From the NCBI RefSeq assembly GCF_045290345.1, contig NZ_CP155447.1:6014001-6078000 (forward strand): DNA of 64,000 bases, in the 5' to 3' direction. Shown piece by piece: positions 8,909-17,734 of this stretch (position 1 is the first letter of the stretch; every line of letters begins with the position of its first letter). This stretch comes from Singulisphaera sp045290345. Its GTDB lineage: Bacteria; Planctomycetota; Planctomycetia; Isosphaerales; Isosphaeraceae. The notes below the pieces were generated by a model. The model did no database searches and was not told the DNA's origin. It saw only the letters and a program-made list of their open reading frames with translations. The position numbers and the translations under genes were made by a program.

Positions 8909-11900
8909 TCATCCCACAGAATCCGTACCGTTGACCTCGGTTCGCTGGTGGAGCTGAGTTCGAACCTGGGCGAGCCAGGCTTCGTCGGGGAGCCCGTAGG
9001 GGCGGAACTTTTCGAGGCGATTCTGCTCCTCGCTGGAGAAGAAGGCGCGATGAGGACCGAGGCGGCTGGCGTGGGGGGCGTCGAGGAGGTGGCCGGAGTC
9101 GTTCGGGCTCATCTGGAAGAGAACGCGGAGCTCGAACTCGCGAAGCAACTGGTGGTCGAAATACCGGTTCAGGTTGTTCAGGTTATCGCACCAGGTGAGA
9201 ACATGAACACCCAGGCTCGGGCCCTCGCGAACAATGGTTGCGAAGTGGTCGGAGGGACTCGCCTCCTCGTCACGCCGGGAGAAACCGTAGTCGTTCTCGC
9301 GCTTGCGGAGGTCGCGGAACCGGGGCAAGTCGTGGACCAGGAGAAAGAGTTCGGGGCCATCGGGGGCATCGGGTTGCTGACGTCGTTCGACCTCCTTGGC
9401 CACCTCGGCGACGATCCGGGCGGCGTCGCGCCAGCCGCCAGCCAGGACGGGCTGGGGGATCACTCCGGACACCCTGGTGAGAAGCCCGGCCTCGACGTGG
9501 TCCTCGGGGGTTCCGTCGAGAACGAAGAAGCGGGCTCCTGAGCGTGACTTGTCCGAGTCGGGAGGCGGATACTGAGCGGCCAGGCTCACGAGGGCGGCGG
9601 ACATGATGCCGAGCGCCGCCTCGTCGTTCTGGCCGACGATCAAGAGGTGGTTTCCCCCTTGGCGGCGAAACAGGGCCGAGGTGGGATCCTTGATCGCAAC
9701 GGGGTCGCCCAGCCAGGCGTGGGCCGAGCGGGGCGTGGAAGGCCAGGTCGCCGGCGCGAGCCTCGCCTTGAGAAGCGGGTTCCGCGCCAGGTCGGCCTGG
9801 GCGTCCCCTTCGAAAACCAACGGACTCCGCGCAAGAACCGGTTTGCGTTCGCTCGCCAGTTCGCGAATCTGCTTTAAATAAGCCTCGCGGCGTTCGTCGG
9901 AGAGCCAGACCACCTGAAAGAAGTGGTTCCCTTCGACCAACCCGTTGGCGTCATTATAGACCGCCTCGCCAGGGCGAGAGAGAAAGTGGGCTGCCTGGTT
10001 CTGTTCGCTGAGGATCAATGCGGCATCCGAGTCGCTACATTGGAGAGCGATCCGGACCGCCATCTGACCAAGCGTGGTCCGGGCCAGCGCATAGGCACCG
10101 CCGAGCGACTGCGAGCCGAGGAGAACGTGGACGCCGAACGCACGCCCCTGACGGACCAGGCGGTCGAGCAAGAGCGCGGCCTCCTGGGCGAGCTTGTCCT
10201 CCTCGACGAAGAATTCCTGAAACTCATCCACAATCAAGAGGATCCGAGGCAACGGCGGCGTCCCCGGCGCGTTGCGATAACCGTTCAGATCCTGGACGCC
10301 CGCGTCGCGGAACAGGTCGGCCCGCTCGCGCATGGCGACATCGAGCCGCTGCAAAACGCTGATCCCGAATTCACGCTCACTCTCGATCGCCACGACACTC
10401 GCGTGCGGAAGCTCCTGCGTGGCGTAGACCTTGAATTCGACTCCCTTCTTGAAGTCGATCAGGTAGAGGTCAATCTCATCAGGGCTGTAGTTGAGCGCCA
10501 GATTGGCAATCAGGGCATGCAAAAGCGTGGATTTACCCGATCCGGTTCGCCCGGCGAGCAGGACGTGCTGCGAGGTCCCCTGCCCCAGCGTCAGGTGTTG
10601 GCGTTTGGTGGCACCGGCCTTGCCGAGCGGGATATCGATCCCCGCGCGGCTGTCCTTGGTCCACCAGAGATCGGCCGCGGGGCTGATGAACTCGAAGGGG
10701 ACCTCGACGCGTCGCGCGTCTCGGGCCGCCGCGCCGGTCTTGACGATCAAGCGGGTGGCGAACTCGGCGGGTCCAGGGGGGTCGAGGACCAACGGATAAC
10801 GGGAGAATTCCGGGTCATCCCAGACGAGCCGTCCCTCTTCCCAGGTAAGAACGACGGCACTGCGGCGAAGGTCGTCGAGCGAGAAACCGGTCGGCAGCGG
10901 CCGGTCCCGGTCCACCACGACCAGGGTCAAGACGCCGCAGGGGACGCCGGCGGCCGCGATGCTGGCCAGGCGGGCCGCGGTCTTCTCATCGAAGCCGGCC
11001 GGGAAGTCGGTCACCACCAGGACGCGATAGGGCTCCGCCACTTCTTCCGCAACGGCATTGTACTCTTCGATCGTTGCATATTCATTGCGCAAGTATTTCT
11101 GGGCAACTTTCTCCATGTGCGCCGAGAGATCGGCCAGCCGTTCCTCAATCTGCCGAGGTTCGGTCCAGACATGGTTGGTGACCAGCGCCTCGTCGAAGTC
11201 GGCCAGGTGCATGAACGCGCCAAAATTTCGGCCGATCCCGATCGGATCAACGATCGTGAACCGAACCTGTCCGGGAGGAAGGCTTGTCAACAGCCTCAGC
11301 ATGGCCGCCTGGAGAACCTCGGTCGCCTTCCCCCTCCCCTCTCCAGGAGCTTCAATCAAGAGGTTGGTTTGGTTCGGAAAGGGTAAGAGCGCGGGGATCG
11401 TGAATACGCGAGGTATCCCGTCCATCAACCGAGGATCATCGGGAATCCCGTTCGGGATCCAATCCAGCTCGATGCGGACCTCTCCGAACCGAAGCACCGG
11501 CGGGACCACGCGCGGAACGGGCTGGTCGTTCCAGGCCGGGTCATCCCATGGTGGCCCGTACCCGTCAACCTCGCGGCGAACGTTCTCGAGGGTCGAGACC
11601 ACTTGTTCGATCCCACTGCGCCAGCGCTTGGCCAGTTCGTTCCAGCTATTTTCATACTGGACTTTGATCTTGTCCTTGAGGTCGGCAACTCTCTCGTCGA
11701 GCTTTTGGATACCCGACTCATACGCGGTCCGACTCGCAGTCTGGCGGAGCTCGTAGGCGGCGATCGCCGCCCGCATATCGGTTTGCTGAGTCGACTGGAT
11801 CTCGACCATCCGCTGAGCGAAGACCTCGTTGATCCGCCGCAGCCGCTCATCGCGCGTCCTCTCGCATTCGGCGATGGACTTCGCTTCATTGAGCTTCACC

Positions 11901-12892
11901 TGTTGCAGGCTGTTGTCCCGGCGTAAGGTGTTTTGAGCGCGGTCGGATTTGAGTCGCTCGGCGGCCAGGGATCGGAAGTGGTTCGCCATCGCCTCCGTGT
12001 CAACCAACGACTGGAAAACCGGGTAGTAGAGATGGCTCACCTGCTGCCATGCGACGGCATGGATGCGTCCTCGGAGCAAATACCCAAGCACTGCCGACCC
12101 GACGACCGCCACGCCAACCCCGACCGCCGGGTCCGAGAGCTTCACCGCCGGGACGATCAGGATCAGGAACAAGACGAAAACAAACCAGAGATAGCGATTC
12201 CCCTTGAGCATCCTCGGCAGATAGAGGGCTTCGAGTAACGCCAGGTCGGGCTCGGCCCTCGCCAGGCGGTCGAAGAGCGGTCCGGTCGGGTCTTCAAAAT
12301 CGAATCGTTGTCGGGACGACGTCGTCGGCGGGTCGGCCAGACCGAACTTGCGATAAGCCTCGAACACGACCGCGAGCCGCTCGCGCATCGACTCGACAAG
12401 CTTCATCGCCTTATCGATCGGCCGAATCGACTCGGTGTACTTGGCGAGCGCCTCACGTTCCGCCAGTTCGTAAGCGGCGGCCGCTTCGGCTTTCCCACGC
12501 TGGGCGACCTGCTTCGCCCGTTCCCGAGAGCCTTCGTAGTCCGCGGCGATCTTTCGGCTGGACTTGGCAAACTCGGACTTCGCCTCACTCTCGCCGGTAA
12601 TGGCAGCCCCGGCGATCGTCCGGCGTCGCTCCTCGTCGGCCTTGCGATCCTCGACCGTGCGCGTGGTGTACCGGTCGGTCTGGTCCACTTTCGAAGCCTG
12701 ATACCCCTGATCCGCCGCGGCGTGGGTTGAGTCGCGACGAGTCGTCACCGCGACCTCAGCCGCGGCCCGCTCGGAGATGAGCCGGAGCAGCTCCTGCAAA
12801 CACCAACGTTCGCGTTCGATGATCGCCGGCTCGGAGCGAGGGGCAGCAGTCTGGGCCGGAACGGGGCCGATTATGCGGGGCGTCGAACTCAC
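8909..12892 (-). CDS. Membrane-anchored FtsK/EssC-like protein with three RecA-like modules
   Basis: Numbered from the ATG at 12916 (1335 residues), residues 35-195 and 310-455 are charged coiled coil. Two membrane helices lie at about 242-258 and 264-281. Three P-loop-fold modules follow. Module 1 (about 505-740) has a degenerate loop (GEGRGK). Module 2 (about 770-1000) has an intact Walker A, GRTGSGKST at 789-797, and Walker B ILLIVDEFQ near 892-900. Module 3 (about 1065-1290) has lost the P-loop (VGQNDEAAL). One active and two degenerate modules in tandem recall EssC/EccC of type VII secretion rather than FtsK of cell division, and no FtsK gamma domain is seen. I favour the GTG at 12892: it overlaps the preceding stop as GTGA and has a GGAGCGAG site. 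Last gene of a three-gene operon. Confidence 0.85.
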   Translation of the reverse strand: MSSTPRIIGPVPAQTAAPRSEPAIIERERWCLQELLRLISERAAAEVAVTTRRDSTHAAADQGYQASKVDQTDRYTTRTVEDRKADEERRRTIAGAAITGESEAKSEFAKSSRKIAADYEGSRERAKQVAQRGKAEAAAAYELAEREALAKYTESIRPIDKAMKLVESMRERLAVVFEAYRKFGLADPPTTSSRQRFDFEDPTGPLFDRLARAEPDLALLEALYLPRMLKGNRYLWFVFVLFLILIVPAVKLSDPAVGVGVAVVGSAVLGYLLRGRIHAVAWQQVSHLYYPVFQSLVDTEAMANHFRSLAAERLKSDRAQNTLRRDNSLQQVKLNEAKSIAECERTRDERLRRINEVFAQRMVEIQSTQQTDMRAAIAAYELRQTASRTAYESGIQKLDERVADLKDKIKVQYENSWNELAKRWRSGIEQVVSTLENVRREVDGYGPPWDDPAWNDQPVPRVVPPVLRFGEVRIELDWIPNGIPDDPRLMDGIPRVFTIPALLPFPNQTNLLIEAPGEGRGKATEVLQAAMLRLLTSLPPGQVRFTIVDPIGIGRNFGAFMHLADFDEALVTNHVWTEPRQIEERLADLSAHMEKVAQKYLRNEYATIEEYNAVAEEVAEPYRVLVVTDFPAGFDEKTAARLASIAAAGVPCGVLTLVVVDRDRPLPTGFSLDDLRRSAVVLTWEEGRLVWDDPEFSRYPLVLDPPGPAEFATRLIVKTGAAARDARRVEVPFEFISPAADLWWTKDSRAGIDIPLGKAGATKRQHLTLGQGTSQHVLLAGRTGSGKSTLLHALIANLALNYSPDEIDLYLIDFKKGVEFKVYATQELPHASVVAIESEREFGISVLQRLDVAMRERADLFRDAGVQDLNGYRNAPGTPPLPRILLIVDEFQEFFVEEDKLAQEAALLLDRLVRQGRAFGVHVLLGSQSLGGAYALARTTLGQMAVRIALQCSDSDAALILSEQNQAAHFLSRPGEAVYNDANGLVEGNHFFQVVWLSDERREAYLKQIRELASERKPVLARSPLVFEGDAQADLARNPLLKARLAPATWPSTPRSAHAWLGDPVAIKDPTSALFRRQGGNHLLIVGQNDEAALGIMSAALVSLAAQYPPPDSDKSRSGARFFVLDGTPEDHVEAGLLTRVSGVIPQPVLAGGWRDAARIVAEVAKEVERRQQPDAPDGPELFLLVHDLPRFRDLRKRENDYGFSRRDEEASPSDHFATIVREGPSLGVHVLTWCDNLNNLNRYFDHQLLREFELRVLFQMSPNDSGHLLDAPHASRLGPHRAFFSSEEQNRLEKFRPYGLPDEAWLAQVRTQLHQRTEVNGTDSVG

Positions 12893-13128
12893 AGCATCTC
12901 GCTCCGGTCGGAACAATCGCGACGAACCTGATCGAGGATCTCGGCGAGCTTTTGCATACCGATCAGCGCGGCGTCCACGGCCGGGTCGAGCGGCAGGAGG
13001 TGACGCTCCTCGAACTTGCGCCGGACCGAGTCGTTCCAGGTCGACTCGGTGGCCAGCCAGTGTTCTTGAAGCGTCTTGATCGCGTGTTTCAGTCGATGGG
13101 AACCGGCCATGACGTTTGCGTTGGCCAT
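12889..13128 (-). CDS. Small helical protein upstream of the FtsK-like gene (WXG100-like in size)
   Basis: I place the start at the ATG at 13128 (79 residues). A longer frame to 13194 would overlap less plausible sequence, and 13128 has an AGGCAGAG site. The protein is predicted helical, with a pattern TWNDSVRRKFEE about residues 29-40 and a second helix near MQKLAEILDQVRRD. The size, the helix-turn-helix hairpin and a Trp before a Val/Arg and Phe pattern resemble WXG100 proteins (EsxA-like), substrates or partners of type VII secretion ATPases. The exact WxG triplet is absent. Its stop codon overlaps the GTG of the FtsK-like gene, so the two are translationally coupled. The function is an inference from size and context. 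Confidence 0.65.
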   Translation of the reverse strand: MANANVMAGSHRLKHAIKTLQEHWLATESTWNDSVRRKFEERHLLPLDPAVDAALIGMQKLAEILDQVRRDCSDRSEML

Positions 13129-13168
13129 GCGTCTCTGCCTCGATCGAGGTGGTTTGAGGCCCGTCGAA

Positions 13169-13816
13169 TCAACACGACAGCTTACCTTCGTCACGTTCCG
13201 CCGCAGGTGTCGGTATTGGGTCCGGCTGCTCGGCCTTTGGCACGGACTCCGGCTCCGGCTCCGGCTCCGGCTCCTCGTCGAGAATCGTGTTGGCGATCGA
13301 CTCGAGCGGCGAGGCCTCGCCCCGACCCGACGGTGGGGCCACGCGGAGATACGCTTCCAGGGCGTCGACCATCCGTTCCAGCTTGAGCATGGCTCGCGGA
13401 ACGTCGCCGCTCGAGAGATCCTTGATCCGGCGGATGCTCCCGTGGTACTCGAATACAGCCTGCTGCAAAGCCGTGTCCCACTTCTTCACCATCGCCGACC
13501 GCATTTCCGCCTCGTGCAGGCTCGCTTCGGCTCGTCTCAGGAGTTCTTTTTGCTCGCTGCACGACGGCGAGGAGTCGGGCCGCTTGGCCAGTTGCCGTCG
13601 AAAGAGCTCAGCCTGGGCCGATGCCACCTGCTCCCGGCGCCGCTTGATCTGATCCTGCCAGTACATCCGCCGGTCATGCTGCAACCACTGGACCGTCCGC
13701 CGCGCCTCCATCTCCACGGCGCCCAAGGCACTCAACGCATCCTCCGAGAACAGGGCCAGGGCGACCCGCAAGTCCTTTAACGCCTCGATCGAGTGGACGG
13801 CGGCCTGGTTGCTCAT
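13169..13816 (-). CDS. Helical hypothetical protein, first gene of the FtsK-like operon
   Basis: The 215-residue protein is almost all alpha-helical to about residue 165. Helix 1 (SIEALKDLRVALALFSEDAL) leads into an aromatic-rich helix with QWLQHDRRMYWQDQI, then coiled coil with ELLRRAEASLHEAEMR. The last ~45 residues are an acidic low-complexity tail of Glu-Pro repeats, coded by a run of GGCTCC hexamers (13247-13272). I recognise this helical layout from uncharacterised planctomycete proteins but know no function. It is 40 bases upstream of the small helical gene and on the same strand. It may bind the coiled coil of the FtsK-like protein or act as an ESX-like substrate. Confidence 0.7.
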   Translation of the reverse strand: MSNQAAVHSIEALKDLRVALALFSEDALSALGAVEMEARRTVQWLQHDRRMYWQDQIKRRREQVASAQAELFRRQLAKRPDSSPSCSEQKELLRRAEASLHEAEMRSAMVKKWDTALQQAVFEYHGSIRRIKDLSSGDVPRAMLKLERMVDALEAYLRVAPPSGRGEASPLESIANTILDEEPEPEPEPESVPKAEQPDPIPTPAAERDEGKLSC

Positions 13817-13980
13817 TGGGACGTTGCCTTCGTCTGGATCAGTGACGGAATCTCGCCGGTACAGGGGAGGTGTCTACTAAGACTAAGGTCTCTACTTCGA
13901 GACATTCTCTTCGTAACGAAGGTACTCCACCATTCCAATCGGGCAGAGAGACGCAAGCCTGGGCCTTGCTTTGATGTCTC

Positions 13981-14037
13981 TTGTAGGGTGGGCACGGCCC
14001 ACCAATTCTCGGATGGTGGGCCGTGCCCACCCTACAA
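13981..14037. repeat. GTAGGGTGGGCAC-type hairpin repeat, copy 2 (perfect)
   Basis: Arms 13981-14004 and 14014-14037 are perfect 24-bp inverted copies with a 9-base loop. The core is shared with 8744-8824. It stands upstream of the FtsK-like operon, in the 465-base gap (13817-14281) that otherwise holds only the operon's promoter region and the space after the GH32 gene. No gene is seen in that gap. Confidence 0.85.
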
Positions 14038-14281
14038 GAGAGTCGCGCGATGAATACTGGCTCGTTTCGCCCCGAGACTTGGGCTCCTAAAAGCGGCCAA
14101 CATATCAAGATTTAAGACAGACCAAAGGCCTCATCCCACGGAAACCTCGATCCGGTAGCCAGAGCGCGACGGGCCAAACCCTCATGCTCGCATGAGCGAG
14201 CGTAACACGCCCCTCTCATCCTGTAAAGCTGAGCGATTCGCCGCCTGGAATTCCCTTAAGGAGAAACACCAAAGGCAGCAA

Positions 14282-16447
14282 TCAAGGCCAGGTTGAGCGT
14301 AACTCATCGACCTCCAGAAGGCGGATCCGCGTCGTCTCTCCGTCGATCGAGGCGGAGAGCGACTGTCCCCCCTTGGCCGGGATCACGCCAAGGGAAATCG
14401 CGACCCTGCCGTCGTTGCCAAAGACTTCGATCGAGCCGCGATCAACCAGGATCTGCAGCCGAACCCGCCCCTGATTCGCCGTCAGGGGGGCGGAGTGCTT
14501 GCCGCAGGAGAGTGTCTTCGTGTGGGCGTCGTAGACGACCGGCACCCCGCGCACCAAAAGTGTCAGCTTGCCCGCGGGGCCAACTTCGGCTTCCGCCTTG
14601 ATCTCGAGCAGCTCGCCCGTCACCGTGGCAAGCGGGTCGCGGCCGAGTTCCGCCGATCCGAGGTCCTGCCAGGCATGATGCTTGGAATGGAGCGACGCGA
14701 GCTCGGCGACAGGCCGGGCGAACATCCGGATCCCCTCGTCGGTTGGTCGCAAGCTGAGTTCCACGGGGATCGCCATCTGCTGGTTGAACGGCATGGCGGG
14801 GAAGGAAACCCCTCGCCCCCAGCCGATCTGGATCCGCCGCTGGTCGGGAGTATCGCTAAAGGTCTGCGCCGCGTAAAAGTCGCCGTACCAGGTTCGCAGC
14901 TTGGCCGAATCCGGTGTGAAGCGATGGCCGTCGAATCGGCCGAGCATGTAAGCACCGTCGGCGCCATAGAGCACCCAGCGTGACTGGCCGTCAGCTCCGG
15001 TCACGGGAAGTTCGAAGAGGTCGGGGCATTCGTAAAATCCATCGATTCGAGACTCGAAGCGCCACGACTTGAGGTCGGCCGAGGAGTGAAAGGCGATGGC
15101 CTGCTTCCCCTCAGCCTCATCATAGACCGCCATCACCCAGCGCTTCGTCGGCTCGTGAAACAACAAACGCGGATCCCGACCCTGATGCTTGACGACCGGG
15201 TTCTTGGCAAACTCGGTCCAGGTTCGGCCACGGTCGTTGCTAAAGACAATGCACTCCCCACGCCCGGTGCTCGTGTACGCGGCAACCAGCGGAGGCGCGG
15301 CGCCGGCCCCGAATCCCGAGCTGTTCTTCCCGTCGACAACCCCACTGCCCGAGAAGCACCAATCCCCGTATTTCTGGGGCGAGAGCGCGATCGGCAGTTC
15401 CTTCCAGTGGAGTAGGTCGGGGCTGACCGCGTGCCCCCAGTGCATGTTGCCCCAGTCCCACCCATACGGATTGTGCTGGTAGAACAGGTGATACTCCCCC
15501 TCATACCAGAGAAGGCCGTTGGGATCGTTCAGCCAACCCCGGCGCGAGGTGAAGTGGAACTGCGGACGATCGGCCTCGCGATAGAGCGATTTTGCGTCCG
15601 GAAGTTCCTCCGCCTGGATGATTTTCTCGAGGCTTTTTGCTCCGTAAGGAAGCTCCGCCTCGATCGCCAGCGTTTTGCCAATGAGCGCGGAGACGTCGTC
15701 GAAAACCAGGAAGTCGGCCCGGTCCTCGGCCAGCCTGATATCGAACTCGCGGACGGTCTGGTCACCGGCGACGATCTTGAGCTTACGCACCGGCGCATCG
15801 CGCTGAACGGGCAGGTGGAGATAGCGTGCGCTGACGACCAGTTCCCGACGCAACGGTTCCAGCCCTTGCTTCCGGTCACTCTGAACAATCTGATCGACGT
15901 TGATGTGTCCCCAACCCCCTTGACGTTGGTCGACGATCCGAAGGGTGGCCGGCTTGCCGATGAACTCAGCCACATCCCACGACCCCCAATCGAGCCGCTC
16001 GGTGCCCCCCGGCTTGTCGTTCGGACCGGTCGCGGAACGGACCGCCGAGCCCTCGACGATCAATTCCATCGCGGTCTGGCCGGGATGCTTGCCGCCGCCG
16101 ATCAGGAAGTTCAGAAACGGGCGTTGGATCTCGAAAGGCGGGGAAGTGAGCGTGCCGGTACTCGAGTCTCCTCCGTGGAAGGAGTTGACCAGCCTCTTTC
16201 CTTGAAAACCACTGACCTCCATCTGGCCAGGGAGAGTTCCCCGCGCAGGTCCGGGCCCGAACGCCGTTCCGGTGGTCGTCCAGGCCCCATAGGCCTCCCC
16301 TTCAAAATCGGCGATCACGAGATCGGCGCGATCCTGGGCAAGCGCAATGGAACCGGCGAAAACGAGGACCAGACCGACCCAGGCCGATCGGCAAGAAAGG
16401 ACAGATTGTTCAAACCGCGTCGCGGACTGCAGCCTCTGTCGACTCAT
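14282..16447 (-). CDS. Secreted GH32 glycosidase (levanase/fructanase type)
   Basis: The 721-residue protein has a Sec signal (to about AIALAQ, residue 38) and an N-terminal beta-sandwich-like region (about 40-240). A GH32 five-bladed propeller begins near 300, followed by a C-terminal beta-sandwich. The three catalytic acids are present: the nucleophile Asp308 in WLNDPNG, the stabiliser Asp425 in RDPR, and the acid/base Glu473 in ECPD. It should hydrolyse beta-fructosides such as levan, inulin or sucrose outside the cell. The ATG at 16447 has a GAGG site 7 bases upstream. The N-terminal extension is longer than in classical invertases and may be a binding module. The neighbours are not sugar uptake genes, so it looks like a stand-alone exported enzyme. 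Confidence 0.88.
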   Translation of the reverse strand: MSRQRLQSATRFEQSVLSCRSAWVGLVLVFAGSIALAQDRADLVIADFEGEAYGAWTTTGTAFGPGPARGTLPGQMEVSGFQGKRLVNSFHGGDSSTGTLTSPPFEIQRPFLNFLIGGGKHPGQTAMELIVEGSAVRSATGPNDKPGGTERLDWGSWDVAEFIGKPATLRIVDQRQGGWGHINVDQIVQSDRKQGLEPLRRELVVSARYLHLPVQRDAPVRKLKIVAGDQTVREFDIRLAEDRADFLVFDDVSALIGKTLAIEAELPYGAKSLEKIIQAEELPDAKSLYREADRPQFHFTSRRGWLNDPNGLLWYEGEYHLFYQHNPYGWDWGNMHWGHAVSPDLLHWKELPIALSPQKYGDWCFSGSGVVDGKNSSGFGAGAAPPLVAAYTSTGRGECIVFSNDRGRTWTEFAKNPVVKHQGRDPRLLFHEPTKRWVMAVYDEAEGKQAIAFHSSADLKSWRFESRIDGFYECPDLFELPVTGADGQSRWVLYGADGAYMLGRFDGHRFTPDSAKLRTWYGDFYAAQTFSDTPDQRRIQIGWGRGVSFPAMPFNQQMAIPVELSLRPTDEGIRMFARPVAELASLHSKHHAWQDLGSAELGRDPLATVTGELLEIKAEAEVGPAGKLTLLVRGVPVVYDAHTKTLSCGKHSAPLTANQGRVRLQILVDRGSIEVFGNDGRVAISLGVIPAKGGQSLSASIDGETTRIRLLEVDELRSTWP

Positions 16448-16849
16448 GATCGACCTCGCACGAAGGCTTCCTGCTCTTTTGATCCTGAACCCCTCGGATC
16501 AACAAGAGTGGGAAGAAAAAATCATCAATGGTCTGCAACAGGGCCAGAATCGCGATGGATATCCTGCTCGTGCGACGGGCAACCATGCCCGTTGCGGAAC
16601 CGCGAAAATCCTCGGTTCTTTCCCTCTGCCGCGGTGCGTTGAAACCAATCGCGTCGTTGGCAATGCGGACTCGAGCGACCGTCGAGGTTAACCAGCAGGC
16701 CGAGGCCAAGCAATCGCCCCGTCATGCGGTTCTGTGCTTAGGAGGCTCGCCAGAATAACCTGTCCAAATCAAACTCCAGCAGGATGTGTAGCCACCTGCC
16801 GTGTCGATCGTCCTTCTTAACCTTGCCAAGCGACTGCAAGAGGCTTGAC
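16448..16849. repeat. Non-coding gap with two consecutive hairpins
   Basis: No gene is supported in these 402 bases. Two hairpins lie in a row: ACGGGCA/TGCCCGT at 16575-16592, and GAACCG/CGGTTC shortly after it (about 16596-16617). A similar sequence with the second hairpin recurs near 36402-36458, upstream of arsM. It looks like a dispersed repeat. Confidence 0.45.
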
Positions 16850-17482
16850 TTACACGTGGCCGCAGCCCTCGAGAACCCGATTCGCCCAACTCGCGGAGCA
16901 TTTCCTGGCGAGAATCCTGCTGCCCGGACGATCCTGAACGCCGGCGATCATTTCTTTTAACTGAGGCAGAACATGAGAACATAATCCCATCCTGCTCAGT
17001 AAACTCACGAGGTCGGGCACAGTATCGTATGAGCCATAACATTCGGCATACAGAGCCGAATTGACGATCCATGTCGGGTCCACACGACAGGCCGTAGCCA
17101 ACCGCTCCCAGGGTTCAGGAGCGAACGTACCAAAGACGGTGCTGACTGCTACCTTGAGCCCGAGAGCCTCACAGTCCATGGGGTTGACTCGAAGTGCAAT
17201 TTCGCAGAAAGAAGCAAGTTTGTATTGAGTTGGTCGTCGATTGGTCCCGTCCCAAAATGGGTCGTCTCTGGCGATGGCATCCAAGCGGCGGAACGCTTCT
17301 ACAAAGCGGTCCGTCACCGTCCCGACGAAGTCCTCCGAGAATTGGAGAGATGTTACATCACTCATGAATGACTCAATTTTTTCATCCAACTTCTTCAGAG
17401 CATAAGGGTCGGGCTGAAGACGAGGGCAATCCGAAGCAGACCGAAAACCGGCAAAGCGTTCCTGTGAATGACTCGTTGCCAT
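16850..17482 (-). CDS. Hypothetical protein, mostly helical
   Basis: I place the start at the ATG at 17482 (about 210 residues), where a GGGGGA site lies 6 bases upstream. The frame is open to 17539. The protein has a soluble, mixed helical composition with several Cys and Trp residues (for example ATACRVDPTW, and YAECYGSYDTVPDL). I recognise no domain. Its middle part, a repeated pattern of short helices (FCEIALRVNP, LGLKVAVST), could be a TPR-like or other helical repeat. Neighbours are a GH32 enzyme and a sulfatase on the same strand, with gaps of 402 and about 250 bases, so it may be transcribed alone. Confidence 0.55.
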   Translation of the reverse strand: MATSHSQERFAGFRSASDCPRLQPDPYALKKLDEKIESFMSDVTSLQFSEDFVGTVTDRFVEAFRRLDAIARDDPFWDGTNRRPTQYKLASFCEIALRVNPMDCEALGLKVAVSTVFGTFAPEPWERLATACRVDPTWIVNSALYAECYGSYDTVPDLVSLLSRMGLCSHVLPQLKEMIAGVQDRPGSRILARKCSASWANRVLEGCGHV

Positions 17483-17734
17483 GGTTGATCCCCCGGTTGG
17501 CCATCGAGCGTTCCAATCAAAAGCCATGGATTCCATCAAACGATTACCGCGGAGTTCGTTCGCTTTACATTTTACGCTTTGGCCAGGCAGTAGGGAACGT
17601 CCGACCGGCGGGGAGAGTCCCGTTGAATGGATAGGTTGTTCTGGCGAAACTCCTTAGTCCCTGAATCGATGGACCACTCGCACCAATCTAAACGTTTACA
17701 ACAACTCAAATTTGCAATTTTCGACAACCATGTA

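Noticed and set aside
9923..11386. A 487-codon plus-strand frame
   Set aside because: It is antisense to the FtsK-like gene, whose Walker motifs and modules are coherent.
8909..12892. Cell-division FtsK
   Set aside because: No N-terminal four-helix membrane domain of FtsK, no C-terminal gamma DNA-reading domain, and three RecA modules with two degenerate ones do not fit cell-division FtsK.
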